From: Heterodera schachtii
Lineage: Eukaryota; Nematoda; Chromadorea; Rhabditida; Heteroderidae
Direction: 5' to 3'
Length of the DNA: 64,000 nt
NCBI GenBank assembly: GCA_023374025.1
Contig: SIJG01000001.1
Location: 1,399,694 to 1,463,693, forward strand
Positions within the stretch are counted from its first letter, which is position 1, and every line of letters begins with the position of its first letter. The notes below the pieces were generated by a model. It saw only the letters and a list, made by a program, of their open reading frames with translations. It did not search any database and had not been told where the DNA came from. Both the position numbers and the translations under genes were made by a program. Shown here one piece after another: positions 51,170-64,000 of this stretch.

Positions 51170-51610
51170 ACACCCATACATGGATAGAGAGGGAGAGAGA
51201 GATAGGGAGGGGGAGAGAGTGAGAGAAAGAGCAAGAATGTTTTTGTTGGGTGATCGATCAGCAGAGGCGTTGCAGAAAATAATAAGCGTATTCTAAAAAT
51301 GATGAACTTTGATCGATGGATGATTGGTTGATGATCAGAAGTGATCGGAGATGAAAAATTAACAGTGGATTAGGGAGGGGGGAATCGACAGAGAGAGAAA
51401 ATAGGAGATAGAGAGAGATGGCGTAAATTGGGAGAATTAATGACGGAAAAACGAAAAAAGAGTGAACGGGATAATAGTATAGCAAAAGGAGAGAGGAAGG
51501 AGAGATAAGAAAGAGAGACGGACGAAAATGAAGCGGAGATATAGTAGACGAGGGAAAAAGGGAGTATGGAAAAAATGAGAGAGTTGAGAAAGAGAGAGAC
51601 ACGAATGTGT
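51170..51610 (+). repeat. Purine-rich (GA) tract
   Basis: About 440 bp dominated by GAGAGAGA/GGGAGAGAGAG on the + strand, with short interruptions. The complementary open frames are compositional artefacts. Confidence 0.8.
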
Positions 51611-52979
51611 TGAATGATGAATGGTGTTGGCCCGAGAATCGCCCCCTTTCTTTCCATCCGCCACCCCATTAGAAGGCGATCGCACAAATTGGGCTGGAAC
51701 ACCTGCTGTTCCGCTCACTAATGTTTCTGCTGGTCGGGACAATTGAATAAATCCGACCGCTGCGGCTGAACAAATAATAAAATAACCGAATATAATACAA
51801 AAGGATCTTTGTGGAGAGATTTTGGGGTGAGTCGATAGATGGAATGGTGGACAAAAGGAGATTAATTAATAAATAATTATACTTTTTATTTTGAATTACG
51901 TAATATTATGAGACAAAATTCTCGAGAGCGCAAGGTCAAGGCTGAAGATTGCGGATTTAGACCTTGAGACATACCGAGTCTCGAAAACCAGATATTTAAA
52001 GTTGAGACTGATCGAAGAAATTTTCCTGAGACTCTGCGGAACCAAAAGCGGTTCTATTCCAAACAAATAATCGGAATTTTGTTTTTTCTCATCGTATTTT
52101 TTTCTTAATGCCAGTACTTGCTCTTTTCTTGCATTATAACTTCCCGAGACTTTAAGCTTTCGTTTGATACAAAGAATGAATGCTTTGGCCAATTAAGAAA
52201 AAAAGTTATGTCCCAAGAGACTGAGGATAGCCATTGATTGGATGCGTAAAATGGAATAAAGCCCCGAAACCATAGAAATGGAGTGCCGAGAAACAAGACA
52301 AGAATTGGCATCGAGATTCAATGCCAAAAACAGAAAAAGAAATTTTCCAAGTACAATTCCATATTCTTGAGCAGAAGATAAAATTATTTAAAGTCGCAAG
52401 TCCTCGTTTAATTCATCTTTTTGTCTAATCGCTCAATTGTGTGAAGGACAGTTTATAAATGTTTCAAAATCGTAAAAAAGGTAAAGTGGCGGGCGGCGTT
52501 CCATAGAGTCATTAGTGTAAAACAAATTAAAAAAGAGAAAGAATGCACGGAAAACCAAACAAAAATAAAAAAAAACAGAAAAATAAATTTAAAAATCTCT
52601 CTTTTCTCTTTGGTTTGAGAAGGGAAAGGCAAAAGAGTCGAGAAAAGGAAGAAAAGGGGCGAGAAAAGAATGAATAATAAACAAATTATTCATCGCCCTC
52701 TCCATTCATTTATCGAGGAAAAAAAGTGAAAGCGCAATTTTTATAATTAAAAACATTGACATTCGTCGAAATATGGAAGAAAATGGAAAGGTGCTGCATT
52801 CTCGGGAATCTCGAAATGAAAAAATGTCAAGGGCACGAGATCACCTTATGATTTAGCGATTTTGTAGAAAAAATTAGCCAAAAATAGGCAATATTCGAGA
52901 AAAGGTGTTCAACTTAATTATTAGTTTGACTTTTGCTGAAAAATGGCCATCATATGCATTCAGAGCATCGGCGGTACGA

Positions 52980-53240
52980 TCACAGGTTAATGAATTGTTA
53001 AATTAAAATAGACTAAATATTATTAATTATTTTTAAATTAATAGAAGAAAAGCTATTAATTAATTGTTAAATTAAGAATAGACTAAAAAATTATTAATTA
53101 TTTTTAATTAATAGAAGAAAAGCTATTAATTAATTGTTAAATTAATAATAGACTAAAAAATTATTAATTATTTTTAATTAATAGAAGAAAAGCTATTAAT
53201 TAATTGTTAAATTAATAATAGATTAAAATTATGTTTAGAA
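52980..53240. repeat. ~65-bp tandem repeat, three to four units
   Basis: Unit contains AGAAGAAAAGCTATTAATTA followed by ATTGTTAAATTAATAATAGAC and TTATTAATTATTTTTAATTA. Units are almost identical. Confidence 0.88.
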
Positions 53241-53587
53241 AGCATTGAATTATTAAATTATTTTTAGCCAAAGGCACCTTGACTAAGAAATTACAAATAG
53301 ATGCGCCATTTATAGAAGTAATTAGAGTATGAAATTCCGCGCAAAATGCGCGAAAAGCAGAAACATTTAAGCGAAGCGACACAAAGCGAAAGAAAAATCA
53401 GTGGGAGAAGCAAAGAAAACAACAAACAGAAAAAAACGCCGCACTTCCGCCGACTAATTAGCTTGAATTTCCGTCCGTTAATTAGACAAATAGTGTCGTG
53501 TCACTTCAGTAAAAAGTGTTTTATTGCTTTTATTTTCATTATTTATAAAGTGGCGGTTTCTTTCACATATGAATTTATTATATGTAG

Positions 53588-54119
53588 GGCTTCCTTTTTT
53601 TAGGCAAATGCCTAAAATTTTGTGCACTTAATACGCAAAGATAAGCATAAAAACGCATTTTCCGCTTGGTTTGGGGTGTCTACGATGACTTTTATAATGC
53701 CTATTTTTGCCTATTTCGGGGTTTTTGTGCCTAATGTGCCTATTTTAGGATTTTTGAAAAAAATCATTAACAAAAATGCAATAAAAACGAAAAACACACC
53801 CCCTAAGAAATGACCAAAAAATTTCACAAAATATACCCCTAAGAATTGAAAAAATTTTCAAAAAATTGACCCCAAAATTTAATATTTTTTCTTAATAAAA
53901 TTTTTGCTTTAAAAATTTGTTCTTATTCGGAATAAACTTTAAATTATTTAATAATTTCATTTACAATTGAATAAGTTTTTACGTCTTTTACTAAGCGTTA
54001 AAAAATTTTTTATTTTGCCTACTTTAGTGCCTATTTGAGGGCTTTATGCCTATTTAATGCCTATTTTGCCATTTTTTTGTGCCTTTTTAGGTGCCTATTT
54101 CGCTATTTTTTGGAAGCAC
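53588..54119. mobile_element. hAT-like non-autonomous element, ~530 bp
   Basis: Ends TAGGGCTTCC and GGAAGCACTA are inverted repeats with one mismatch. The flanks share TTATATG but offset, so the duplication is imperfect. The interior has GCCTATTTT(T)/TTAGGCA repeats and an AATGCAATAAAAACGAAAAA block also seen inside the elements at 22,480 and 23,740. Confidence 0.65.
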
Positions 54120-55288
54120 TAATTTATATGCATTCAAATACAAAGCTCCATATCTTAGATTTTCTTAATTTTTCCGATTTGGTTTTTCTGTGAGACACCT
54201 AATTTATTAAGAAGTATTTTATGGATTTTGACTGTATAAACTCTTGCTTATCCGAATGTAGTATATTTTGGTTTTTTTTTACAATATCCCCATTTATATT
54301 TTTTCGAGGATTAAGAAGCCAAATTTCAAAAAATTTTGATTTTTTTGGACAGTGTATAAAAATAATTTTCACAATAATTGAATCCCCCGCTGGCGGCTCC
54401 CATTGGCACCGGCAATTATTTTTCAAATATAAAATTTACTCTTTTTTTTGCCCCTTAATTCAATTTAACTTTCAAACCCATAAATTTATTAGCCAATTAA
54501 AAAAAAGAAAATTAATGGCAACAATTAAAAATCAATGGAGGAAATAAAACAATAACAAAATGGTTAATTTTCAATGATCTCATTAAGAAAATAGAAAGAA
54601 ATTAAGGCAGTGAGAACAAAAGGGGGAATGAATGGAGAAAACAAAATGTTGAGGAGAAATGGAAATTGTAAAATTGGCATGGAAATAAATCCATATTTTA
54701 GATGCTCCCTATCAATTGGACGGTGATCACTTTGGCAGTGATCAGTTGGCAATGAATCAATTGGAAGGGTGATTCGGGAGGAGGACAGTCCAATTTAACC
54801 AATTACAATATTCCAAATACAGAAAAAGTTAATTATTACAAAATTTATAATTTTCTAAAAGTAACTTTTTAACATGCCAATTAACTTTTAAAGTGTTGAG
54901 CAAAAACCTACACTTAAATTAGAAAACTTAATGAGATGAGAATTTGGCTGGGTGTCGCCGAGGATCCCCGTTTAGAATTTGTTCCAAGTTGCCCGAAATT
55001 CAATTTTTTGCGACCTGAATTTTTTCAAAATCCAACCCGAAACACGAAATTTTGAAAAGGAGGGACAAAATGAAAGCCTTAAAGATTTATGGCCTTATTA
55101 TTTCGATTATTCGAACTGCTGAAAATGTTCCGCTCACAAATCAGCAAGCATTTTTTCCCATTCATTTTGCTAGGCCCAAAATTTGGTTGGAATGCTCGGA
55201 CGAAGCTCTTCAGTGGCTTTTGCAAAATATGCCGCACGTTGCTCTGAAGTTAAAAAGTGTTTGAGTGTGAAGGAATGAAAAGAAACCC

Positions 55289-58200
55289 CTAAAAAATGCC
55301 AAACGGACCGTCCAACTGCTCTTGGGCTTGGGCCCGGACTTCCTCAGATTGACCCAAAGGTGGCAAGTCGAATTCCTGGATGGTGGCTCCGTCGGCACTG
55401 TGAAAAAGTTGTGGTGGACGAAATATTTTGGCATTGGGTGTAATTAATTCCTACCCAGTCAAATTTAAAACAATTTAAAATAGAGTTTAAAGGAAAATTT
55501 TGTGTTAAAAATAAGAATTGAAATATTTAATTTAATTTTTAAAGTTCTAGCATTTTATTTTACAAGAACCTGGGCATGGATATAAATTTATGAAAAATTA
55601 TTCCTTTTAATTCAAAATAAGGTGGAAATTTTTTTAAAATAACTTAATTTTGCTATCAAAAAATCAAAAATTTCCGGAGATTCAACCGTCAACAAAATTA
55701 TTTTTGAAATTCAAAGTTCCGATATTTTCCCCGATAAATGGCCCGCCAATTCCTTAGAATGATTGAATTTTCCCACAAAAATAATTAAAAAAAAACTGTT
55801 TTTATTTTTATCCATTATTGGCTCACGTGCTGGTGCGCCAATTGTTCCGTCCTCGCGCGGCCAAGTCTCCCGCTGAGTAAAGTACGCCCGGCACGGCGGT
55901 CGGACTGCAACAAATGCCGTGCTGGTAGCACAACGCGTAGCTGATCTGCTCCAATTCGCCGAGTTTGACCCGCGGTTGGGCCGTGTCCACAACGACAGTG
56001 CAACGCAATGGCTGGGCAGTGCCCTGGGATGAGAAAATTATTCTAATTTCGACCAACAGTAGCATCATTATCACACATGACACTCGGCCGGAGGAAGTCG
56101 TTCTCGGTCCCGGGAAAATTAAAAAAAAATTACAAAAAACCTAAGGTTTTTTAGGAAAAAGACAGAAAATTTTTTTCTACTTTTTAAATAAGCAAAAAAT
56201 TTATAAAATAATTTTTGAAACCCAGAAAATATTCCACAGATTTTCAAGTATTTTCTTAATTTTAACAATTCTAATAGTTTTTTATCATTTTCAATTTCTC
56301 GGGGGGAAACAATGGGGGGGGAGGGAAATTAAATGTACCCGCTAACTCTGCTGAAGGGGCCATAGGGAAAAATTTTGATTGAAATAAGTTACTCGGCACG
56401 TTTAAAATCAGATGATATTTTCCAACAAAAAATGCCCTTGTTCCCGGGTCACCAAGATCCCGGTAAGTCCTGACAGGATTCGGGTCTCGGGGGATTTTCC
56501 AAGACACCGTTGGAGATGGTGCTTCGGTGCCAGTTAGATTTTCAGCCGGACTGCGGGTCAACCCAAGCCCAACCCACTTGAATGGTCCGATGGCCGACCA
56601 ATAGGAATTCCGTCAACGAAGAATGCATGACCTGAAAAACTGTGTACATTAGCAACCTTGGAAAGCCTGTGATGCTTGCCAATCCCTTTCCACCCATGAA
56701 ATGCCGCCCTTGGTAAGCCCTTGGTGCGTGCCACCCCTCTGCCTTCCTTGGAAAACCCGTGGTTCATGCCCATCTATGTCCACCCGAGAAATTCCGCCCT
56801 TCGTAAGCCCGTGGCAGGCCACCCTAGCTTCACATGTGAAAATGTCATCCTTGGTAAGTCCTATGGTGGGTTCATACCCCGCCCCCAACCATGCAATCCA
56901 TTCTTGGTAAGCCCGTAGTTCCCTCCCTCACCCGTTTATCCAGCACAGTGCCCGGCTGGCAGTTCTGTTCCTGCGCACGGCCGCCCGGCTGCACATTGGT
57001 CGGAATGATGCGATAGTTGGAGTTGCGTTGGCACACAACCATTGTCAGTGCCGGCTTTTTGGCCATGCTCTGCTGTTCAGCCATCAGTTCGGCAATGGCG
57101 GTCATAAATGCTCCGCCCTCCCAATGCGCGACCTTTATCATAAATTAATTATTTCAAATTTTCAGATAATTTTAATAATAAGAATTTTCTTAAGGATTTC
57201 TAAAATAAATTTTAAAATGTTTTTAAATTTAAGAGCGCAATTTTTTCTTTCAGATTTTCTCAAAAAAGTTGTAAATTTTTTTCATGCTTTAAAAAAAGAA
57301 TATTTTGTGAAAAATTGTTATTTTCATCACATATACCAAATTAAGTAAAATGACCCTTGCCTATAAGCACACAAAAAAAAAATATTATCTTATAAAATAA
57401 TTTAGAGATATAAAATTTGAGCGAATTTCATTTATTTTTTCATTTCGACTGCCTTCTGGGCACCGTCCCTTCACCTTTTTATATTCGCCTTCCGAGGCGC
57501 CGGCCCGAAACACGAAAATGTGTTCAGGGAAGAATCCGTTTTGGTCAAAGAATGCCAACAGCGCCTGCTTAATTGCGTTCACCATCGGTGCCGACGTTTT
57601 CACTGTGGTCACCCGGGGCTGCTGCATCCAATAGGTGCCGTTTAGCTTCAACATGTGCTTGGAAATGGTGTAGGCCATCTGAACAGCGTCATGTATATAT
57701 ATATATGTGGACCAGCAGGGATAGGGCGAAGGCTATGAATTTTTTTGGAAATTCCAAATGCCCAAAAATCTCGTGAATTCTGAATTCGGGCCTCTCACCC
57801 ATTTAAATTATTTATGTTTTTTCGCAATGTGTTCTAGTTTATTGCAGTGGAATTACCCCGTAATTAGCAATTCAATTTATGAATCGATTCAACAAATGTC
57901 CATCCGTTTGACAACTTTTGGCAAAATGTATCACTTACCCCGACAATTGTCGGAATGGCGGGCGCCTTGCCCGTCCGCCGTTCGAACAGTGTCTGTGGCG
58001 GCGCATGAGACATGTCCAAACCGAAAAACATCCGTTTGCTGCCCAGCCATTGTTCGGAACTGAAAATATATTTTTCAATTTGTTTGTTGACCAAATTTGT
58101 TGAAGTAGGGAATGAAAATGATAGAACCAGCAACCCTGGGGTTTCAAGCAGTAATAATACTATGGAAATCGCCAATTTGGAGAACTTAGGCAAATTTTTA

Positions 58201-61200
58201 AAATTTTTAAAGCAAAATGATATTATATATTCATAGAATTAATAATTTTTCACTCAACTAGCACTGGTTATTGCCATATTTATTGTAGGAACGCAATCGT
58301 AATTAACACCGGACTGATCAATGACTACTTAACCTAATTAGCACCGGACTGATCAATGACTACTTACACAATGTCGTGTCGTATGCCGTTGGCCTGTTTG
58401 AATGCCTGTGCCGTGCAAATGTCGTAATTAGCGCCGCCCAGTTTCAGGTTCATTTTCAGCATGATGTTGTCCAGAACCATAATGGCACCCCGGGGGCCAA
58501 TGGCCTTTTCCACGATTTTTGGCGAGACTTGCTGGGTCACAATTCCTTAGAAGATAGTGGGGGGAATCAAATTAATGGAGTAGGTGCACCAAATATGCAC
58601 AAAAAAAAACTTGAAAATTAGGAGTGCAAATTAATTTAAAAAATTTATCCCTCATAAATTTTTTCGGTTTTTTGGGACCCCCCATCCCACAAAGATTGCA
58701 CTTGCCATGTTCAATTTCTTGCAGTTTGAACGTATGATGGACATCACCGGCATGGGACGCATCCTTTCCGGGCGCTATGAAAAGCACAAAACGGACGCGA
58801 TGCTTCGAGTAAAACTCGAATTGCTCACGCACGAACTCACTGGAAAAAGATGCTATTAATTTGCGTTTAAAAAAATTATTAAACACATATCAATTACAAA
58901 AAGGCCATTTTTAAAAATAAAGGCGACAAGAAATTGACACCCAAGATCATGAAAATCAATTGATCCAGTGAATTTACACGTGTATGACCCGCAAATCGTG
59001 ACCGGATGTACTCGTGAAAGTTAATTGGACTCCATGAATCGTGAATTGACTCCATGAACTATGGCCGTGAAATATCGCCGTTTGAAAAGCGACCGTGAAA
59101 TTATCCCGTAAAATGTGACGTCAATTGCCCCCATGAATAGTGACCGTCAAATGTGACGTGAATTACCCCCATGAAACGTGAAATGACCCCGTGAAATGTA
59201 ACGTGAATCGTGACCGTTAAATGATCCCGTGAAATTATATCCGTGAAATGTGACGTGAATTGCCCCCATGATTTGTGACCGTTAACTGGCCCCGTGAAAT
59301 GATAGTGACGTGAAATGATCCCGTGAAATGTGACGTGAATTGCCCATGAAACGTGGCGTGAATCGCCCCGTGAATCGTGACCGAGAAATGCCACGTGAAT
59401 CGACCGGAATTGAGCCCGTGAACCGTGAATTTACCGCGTGAATCATTAACGGAATTTGCCCCCTGGACAATGCCGTGAGTTGACCCTTTTAACTCACAGT
59501 GATGTGTCATCAAAATGGTCAATTCCCCGCTGTGGCAACTCCATTTGAACACCGCGCGACCTGGCACATCGGACCAAGCTTTCGCAGAACATTCTTAATT
59601 TGATTTTATCTTTTCATTAATTTCAAAATTGGTCAGAAAATGGGAAAAATTCAAAATTTTGCTCAAAAGTGTGCTAAAATTTTATATTTTGGCACAATTA
59701 GATAGCTTATGTAAATGTTCTCAATATAATAAGAATACATCTACAATTTTTTAAAACTATTTAATATTTTAAAACTTATTTTTGAAAAAATTAATAAAAT
59801 AATTAGAAGAAGACTTAACAATATTTAAAATTTATTTTATTTTTAAAAATGCTTTTAAAAATAAAAAAAAGTAAATAATTTTTTTTCTCACCTGCACTCA
59901 TCCTTGGAAATAGCGCATTGGACGATGACGACAGCCCAGAATTTTGGAAATTGACATGGGACGGTGTAACGGCGGGGCAACGGTTGGCCACGGGCAGCCA
60001 ACGAAAAGTCCAAAACTGAAGGAAATTAGGGGAATCATAAATATTGTATTAACGCATTAAATAAAAATTATATTTTGAAGCCATAATATGACATAGGCAC
60101 AAATCGTGCCCAAATGACAATTGGCAAAAAAAAATTCAAATTTTATAATTAATTTTTATAAATATATAACTATCAAACGAATTTACTTAAAGCTAAGAAT
60201 TTCACATTGAAATCATAAAAAAATGAAATTTTCAGTTTTTTCTGGAAAATTTCTTTTTCAGGTATTTTTTTTATGAAATTTACAGAAAAATTCTAGGATA
60301 AGAAAAAACAAGAGATTTAGCAAAAAAGCTAATGATGCGTTAATTAATTATAATTATGCTGACCGCCACGGTTGGACGGCTCAATTTTCTCAATTTGCTC
60401 ATTGGAAGCGGCGAAGGCGAGTGCCGGCGGGAACAGCTGCTGCCCCTCGGCTTGCATCATTTTTGTATCGACACGGACTGAGTGCGCATGAAAAAATGGG
60501 TTGGCGTTCTGTATCATTGCTTTGTCGCGCTGTGTGTCAATGCCACGCGGCACGTCGATGGGCAGAACTTGGCACTTCTTGATCATCTGTTCAGTGAGTT
60601 TGGGCGTTTGCTTGTCCAACGGCACGCGCTGACCACCGCTAAAATTCAACATTAAAATTTTTGAAAATAAATCCCTAAAAATTAGAATTTCCATGAAAAA
60701 ACACCCCCTCTTAAATTAATTTCTTCTCGAAGAAATTTTTTCATTGTTTCCCACCACCAAAAGAAAAAAATTAAATTTTACATTTCCTTTTACAAAATTT
60801 CATTGATAATTAAAAAAAAAGCGTTTTAAAAAATCTCATTCCATATCCAAGGTTTATCAAAAATTATTTGTTTCCCGGTTGGATTTGTACATCTAAGCCC
60901 CAGACATTCAGTCAATTAATTTTTGAATGAACGCTACGCTACGGTACATAGAATACGGTAAAAAATACGGTAATGTAAAAAAAACAAAAAATAAATTCAC
61001 ATGATTTTCAGCACTTCCATCGGAAAAAAGGCCTCGTTACTTCCCCGGCGAAAGATGACGCACGGAAGGCGCGGGTACCGTAGACGCATTTCATATTTCT
61101 GCGCATAATACTGTACCAGATTTGTCTGCTGGTTTTGGATGGTGATGATCATTTCGCTAGCGCATCGGTCGGTCAACCCGAAAACAGCGAAAGTCATCTG

Positions 61201-63770
61201 AGTTTGAAGAAAGTTAACGGTACCCGGAAATCGATTTAAATACAGGAATGGGAAATGGTTAATGGCCCTGTCATACTATAAGGAATTCGGTAGCAAGCAG
61301 ACATAAAATGTCAACGCGTCAAAATGCCAAAAAAGACAAATAAAAGTGGCATAATCCTCCATTCGATTTATATTAATTTAATTTAAATCAGTGTATAACA
61401 TTAAATTTAAAAAAATATTTATAAAAAATCGCTAAACATAAAACCAAAAAAAGCGACATTTTGTAATTAGCTAATTGTTTTCATCAAAGATAAAGAATGA
61501 CCGTTTGGCTATAGTATCATAGAAAATAGAAAATAATAATTAATAGAATTTTTAATTATTAAGAAATTGTCAAAATTTCTTTGGTATCGCATATAAAAAA
61601 ACTTTGGTGATCAATATGTATATAATTTACATTACCTGTCTTTCTGGCAAATGTACAGTTTGCACAGCAAGTCCTGAAATTTTTGGAAATTTAGCAATTC
61701 ATTTTTTAAAATGAAAAAAGATATTTAATGGACATGTAAATTTGGCACCCATTCACCTTTGATCTGCTTGACGATTGTCCGCACCTTCGCGGGCTGTGAG
61801 AAATCATTTTGGATGTACTCAGGGCGAGAATTGAGAAATCGGCAAACAAATTCGATAAGATCAATGGCCGGGAAGAAGGCCGATTTCTTTGCTGAACAGA
61901 AAACAAAATAGTTGTGGAATCTTTTATGGTAATATTAGCAAAACTGAAATAGTCTAATTCAAAAGAGTCGGGACGCCAACCGGGATTGGCTCCTGAAACC
62001 CGGCTTTTCTGGTTTCGATCAATCCTAGTCCCGATCTTACCAAAAATCCGGATCCCATCAAATCCTAGTCTATTCCGGCATCATATCATAAAACCCTGAA
62101 CCAGTACGCATCGTGGCTATTTTTTGAGTAAATTTAATCAAACAAAGAGCACAATTTGCCAAGGTTTTGTGCAAGGATTCATTTTGACAAATTTTGTTAT
62201 CCTGGTAAAGGTACCATCTAACTGAATGATGGCCTTGCTCTGCAGGGGACTGTCGCCGACAAAGCGCACGTTCTTCTGCATGCCGTCCTTGCAAATGCGC
62301 GGGTCACCGGCCAATTCCACGGCACTGTTCTTCTCGAACATCCGATTTCCGAACACAAAATGCTCATTTCTGAAAGGATGGCACCCGCATAAATCTTCTA
62401 GCATTCTGTTCATTTTAAAAAACAAATCCATTTCTTTAAAAAAATATTTACTTTTTAGCAGAGGAGGAAAATTCTGAGAAAAACCAGGACCTGGGCCTAT
62501 TTTATTTCAGATTCGAGAAAAAAGAAAAATCGAAAATAATTTTTGAAGATTAAAAAAAATAATGAGTTTGAAGAATCGAAATTTATTTTTGATAAAAACA
62601 GTAAAAATAATCATTTCTTATAGGGAAAGTGTTTGGAAATTATTAAATGATTTTGGCATTTATTATTTTCCATTTTTCAAACTTAATTATGCTTTTTGTT
62701 TTTATTAAAGAAATTTCTCACTGTTTGTGCATTCGCTGGGTGCTCAACAGCTCCAAAAAGTGGCACACCGACCGGTCATCGCCCGGCTCCGTTACTTGCG
62801 CATTCCGAACTTCGACCACTTCGGTAGCCGTAAGAAATGCCTTCACGCGCTCACACCGGCGCAGATAGGCACGGCTACGGTCGCTCAACTCATTCTGTAC
62901 GATTGCAATGTGACAATGAAAAATAAGCAATTGGCATAACAACCTCTCCCCCTCTTGTTGAGGCTTCAAATATATAAATAAACCTCAAAAATAAAAATTT
63001 TCAACTGAGTTCAGCTTAAACAAACATAAATCTTTGGTGAATGATTTAGGGCAGGATGAATGAAAAGAAGTGATGACGGCAAAACACAAAGGGAATGCCG
63101 AAGGAATGGATGTGATATATATGTAAAACAGAGATAAATGGGATAGAATGGCACGATAGTTATTTAGAAATGAGAAGAGACGGATTGAGTTTGAGAATAG
63201 AACAAACATGGTGAAGTGACAAAAAATTCTATTATTTTGGAAAAGACTGAATTCGAACAATAAAATTACTCTAAAAAGAGCATAAAGAACAAATAAGAAA
63301 AATTATTTTAAAAAATTATAAAAATTATTTTAAAAAAATAACATTTGAAAATTATGATTAGAAACCGCAGCACCAAATCTCAATTCCTTACTTGGGAAAT
63401 TCTTAAGGGTAAATCTTTTATTTGTATGAATACAGTCTGTTCCAATTAAGAGAATTTTTTTCATTTCACCTATTTCCCATTGACCTATCAAGTTGAAGTT
63501 TTTGCCAAATACTATAAAAACATCATTGGCACTCGGCAAATGCATGCGCAAATTAATGGGCCATAAATGCAGCCAAAACCCACCAAACTCTCCACAGCGA
63601 CCACAAATTCGCGCGTCTCTCCATTCCGCATCAGTTGACGCGCTGAATAAAGGAGCAACGCGCAGTCGTAGCAGAACATTTGCTTGTCATTGCCGAAAAA
63701 ATTGGCATTCTGTGCCAGCAAAATGCGCCACAGCGACCAGTGCAACTCGCGGCGCGTCTCTTTGCTCTCG
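55289..63770 (-). CDS. Argonaute, WAGO-type (5' end incomplete)
   Basis: Minus-strand exons read a full Argonaute order. N domain: about 63,770 (ETRRELHWSLWRILLAQNAN), about 62,900-62,750, and 62,360-62,215 (ICKDGMQKNVRFVGDSPLQS). Linker: 61,890-61,760. PAZ: 61,197-61,000 (QKYEMRLRYPRLPCVIFRRG). L2: 60,640-60,370 (KLTEQMIKKCQVLPIDVPRG). MID: about 60,010 and 59,580. PIWI: 58,840, 58,550-58,380 (IMVLDNIMLKMNLKLGGANY), 58,060-57,945 (FFGLDMSHAPPQTLFE), 57,670-57,450 (HIFVFRAGASEGEY), 57,130-56,930, 56,023-55,827 (PLRCTVVVDTAQPRVKLGEL). Last exon 55,397-55,289, stop TAG. Such proteins bind small RNAs and direct silencing. The first PIWI Asp is present, the second is Ala (RAGASEGE instead of RDGVSEGQ) and the terminal His is not conserved, so slicing is unlikely. 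The first exon lies beyond 63,770. Confidence 0.9.
56560..56910. repeat. Intronic minisatellite in the Argonaute gene (CCTTGGTAAGCCC)
   Basis: About five degenerate units of roughly 60-70 bp, each with CC(C)TT(G/C)G(T/A)AAGCCCGTGG and GTCCACCC(G/A)TGAAATGCCG-like parts. It lies between the exon ending near 56,930 and that beginning at 56,023. Confidence 0.75.
58970..59480. repeat. Intronic irregular minisatellite (GTGAAATGTGACGTGAAT)
   Basis: About 500 bp of variants of CCCGTGAAATGTGACGTGAA followed by TTGCCCCCATGAA, with mutations throughout and no fixed period (roughly 25-45 bp). The array lies in an Argonaute intron and ends just before the MID exon near 59,490. Confidence 0.8.
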
Positions 63771-64000
63771 CTGAAAAATTGGGGTTGTTCCATGCCGTCT
63801 CCAGGCTGGCATTTATTTACGCCTTAAATTTTGTGATAAATTGTCCCCTCCCCAATTTTGGCGCCATGAACCTTGTGAAAAAACTAACCCAGGACTTTTG
63901 TGCCACGGATTCTAGCGCCCGCGGGCATTTTTACTTTGAAATCGTTTTTTTCCCTAACCCCTCCCCCATTTTTAGTTTCGGCACAAAATTTTTGCTGTTC
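63771..64000. other. Right window edge
   Basis: Probable Argonaute intron or 5' region. No exon recognised. The frame before the acceptor at about 63,770 can be extended to an ATG at 63,793, but a consensus acceptor (AATTTTTCAG) argues that the exon starts inside. Confidence 0.35.

Larger units (their letters stand above)
51611..55288. other. Gene-poor region
   Basis: Contains the second copy of the ~170-bp dispersed repeat (52,085-52,255), a ~65-bp tandem array (52,980-53,240) and a hAT-like element (53,588-54,118). Small ORFs, for example at 55,052-55,264 (+), have no recognisable family and no splice support. Confidence 0.4.

Noticed and set aside
51258..51854. Ser/Phe/Leu-rich minus-strand ORFs resembling membrane proteins
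   Set aside because: Complement of a GA-rich tract; multiple frames open at once.
59101..59567. His/Ser-rich ORFs (SRHISRDHFTS...) in the Argonaute region
   Set aside because: Translation of an intronic minisatellite; lies between well-defined Argonaute exons.

Overview
The window is an AT-rich eukaryotic (nematode) genomic segment: genes are split into many small exons by short introns (GT...TTTNAG type), and the spaces between are packed with short non-autonomous transposons. Nematode origin is supported by a DB-module secreted protein, a WAGO-type Argonaute, a nematode-style serpentine receptor relic and poly-C/poly-G tracts. A complete 13-exon glutathione-synthetase-like gene that starts with a signal peptide points to a plant-parasitic, probably cyst-forming nematode (Globodera/Heterodera/Rotylenchulus lineage), where such secreted GS-like genes are known as a large effector family. 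The species is inference.

Layout. 1-6.1 kb: a block bounded by diverged inverted repeats, holding the last exon of ribosomal protein S9 (+) and a frameshifted intermediate-filament fragment (-). 7.5-8.6 kb: a hAT-type element with perfect 8-bp target duplication. 9.2-9.8 kb: a small three-exon gene (-). 12.3-16.0 kb: NHA/SLC9B-type cation/proton antiporter (-). 16.7-20.6 kb: secreted GS-like gene (-). 21.7-24.1 kb: a nest of small transposons. 24.3-25.4 kb: signal-peptide/two-TM protein (-). 26.6-28.9 kb: SET-like gene lacking its catalytic core, with a 19-residue repeat tail (-). 30.6 kb: 54-residue secreted peptide (+). 32-35.7 kb: exons of one or two unassigned genes (-), cut by hAT and LINE insertions. 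37.3-39.7 kb: two secreted-protein genes (+; DB domain, and Lys-rich/acidic). 40.5-42.6 kb: GPCR pseudogene (+) split by a foldback element. 43.7-49.9 kb: complete secreted glutaminyl-peptide cyclotransferase (-), with a near-perfect ~340-bp inverted repeat in an intron. 50-55 kb: gene-poor, with a purine tract and tandem repeats. 55.3 kb to the right edge: an Argonaute (-), probably missing its first exon.

Several of the genes encode secretory-pathway proteins (GS-like, QPCT, DB, Lys-rich, two unknowns). QPCT forms N-terminal pyroglutamate on secreted peptides. Three signal-peptide genes carry the hexamer ATGCCA/TGGCAT (the dorsal-gland 'DOG box' of Globodera) about 80-165 bp upstream. No operon organisation is visible. 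The transposon landscape is the other main story: at least five small elements with hAT-type 8-bp duplications and two foldback elements with exact 9-bp duplications, all sharing a design of short tandem repeats in or near their ends.
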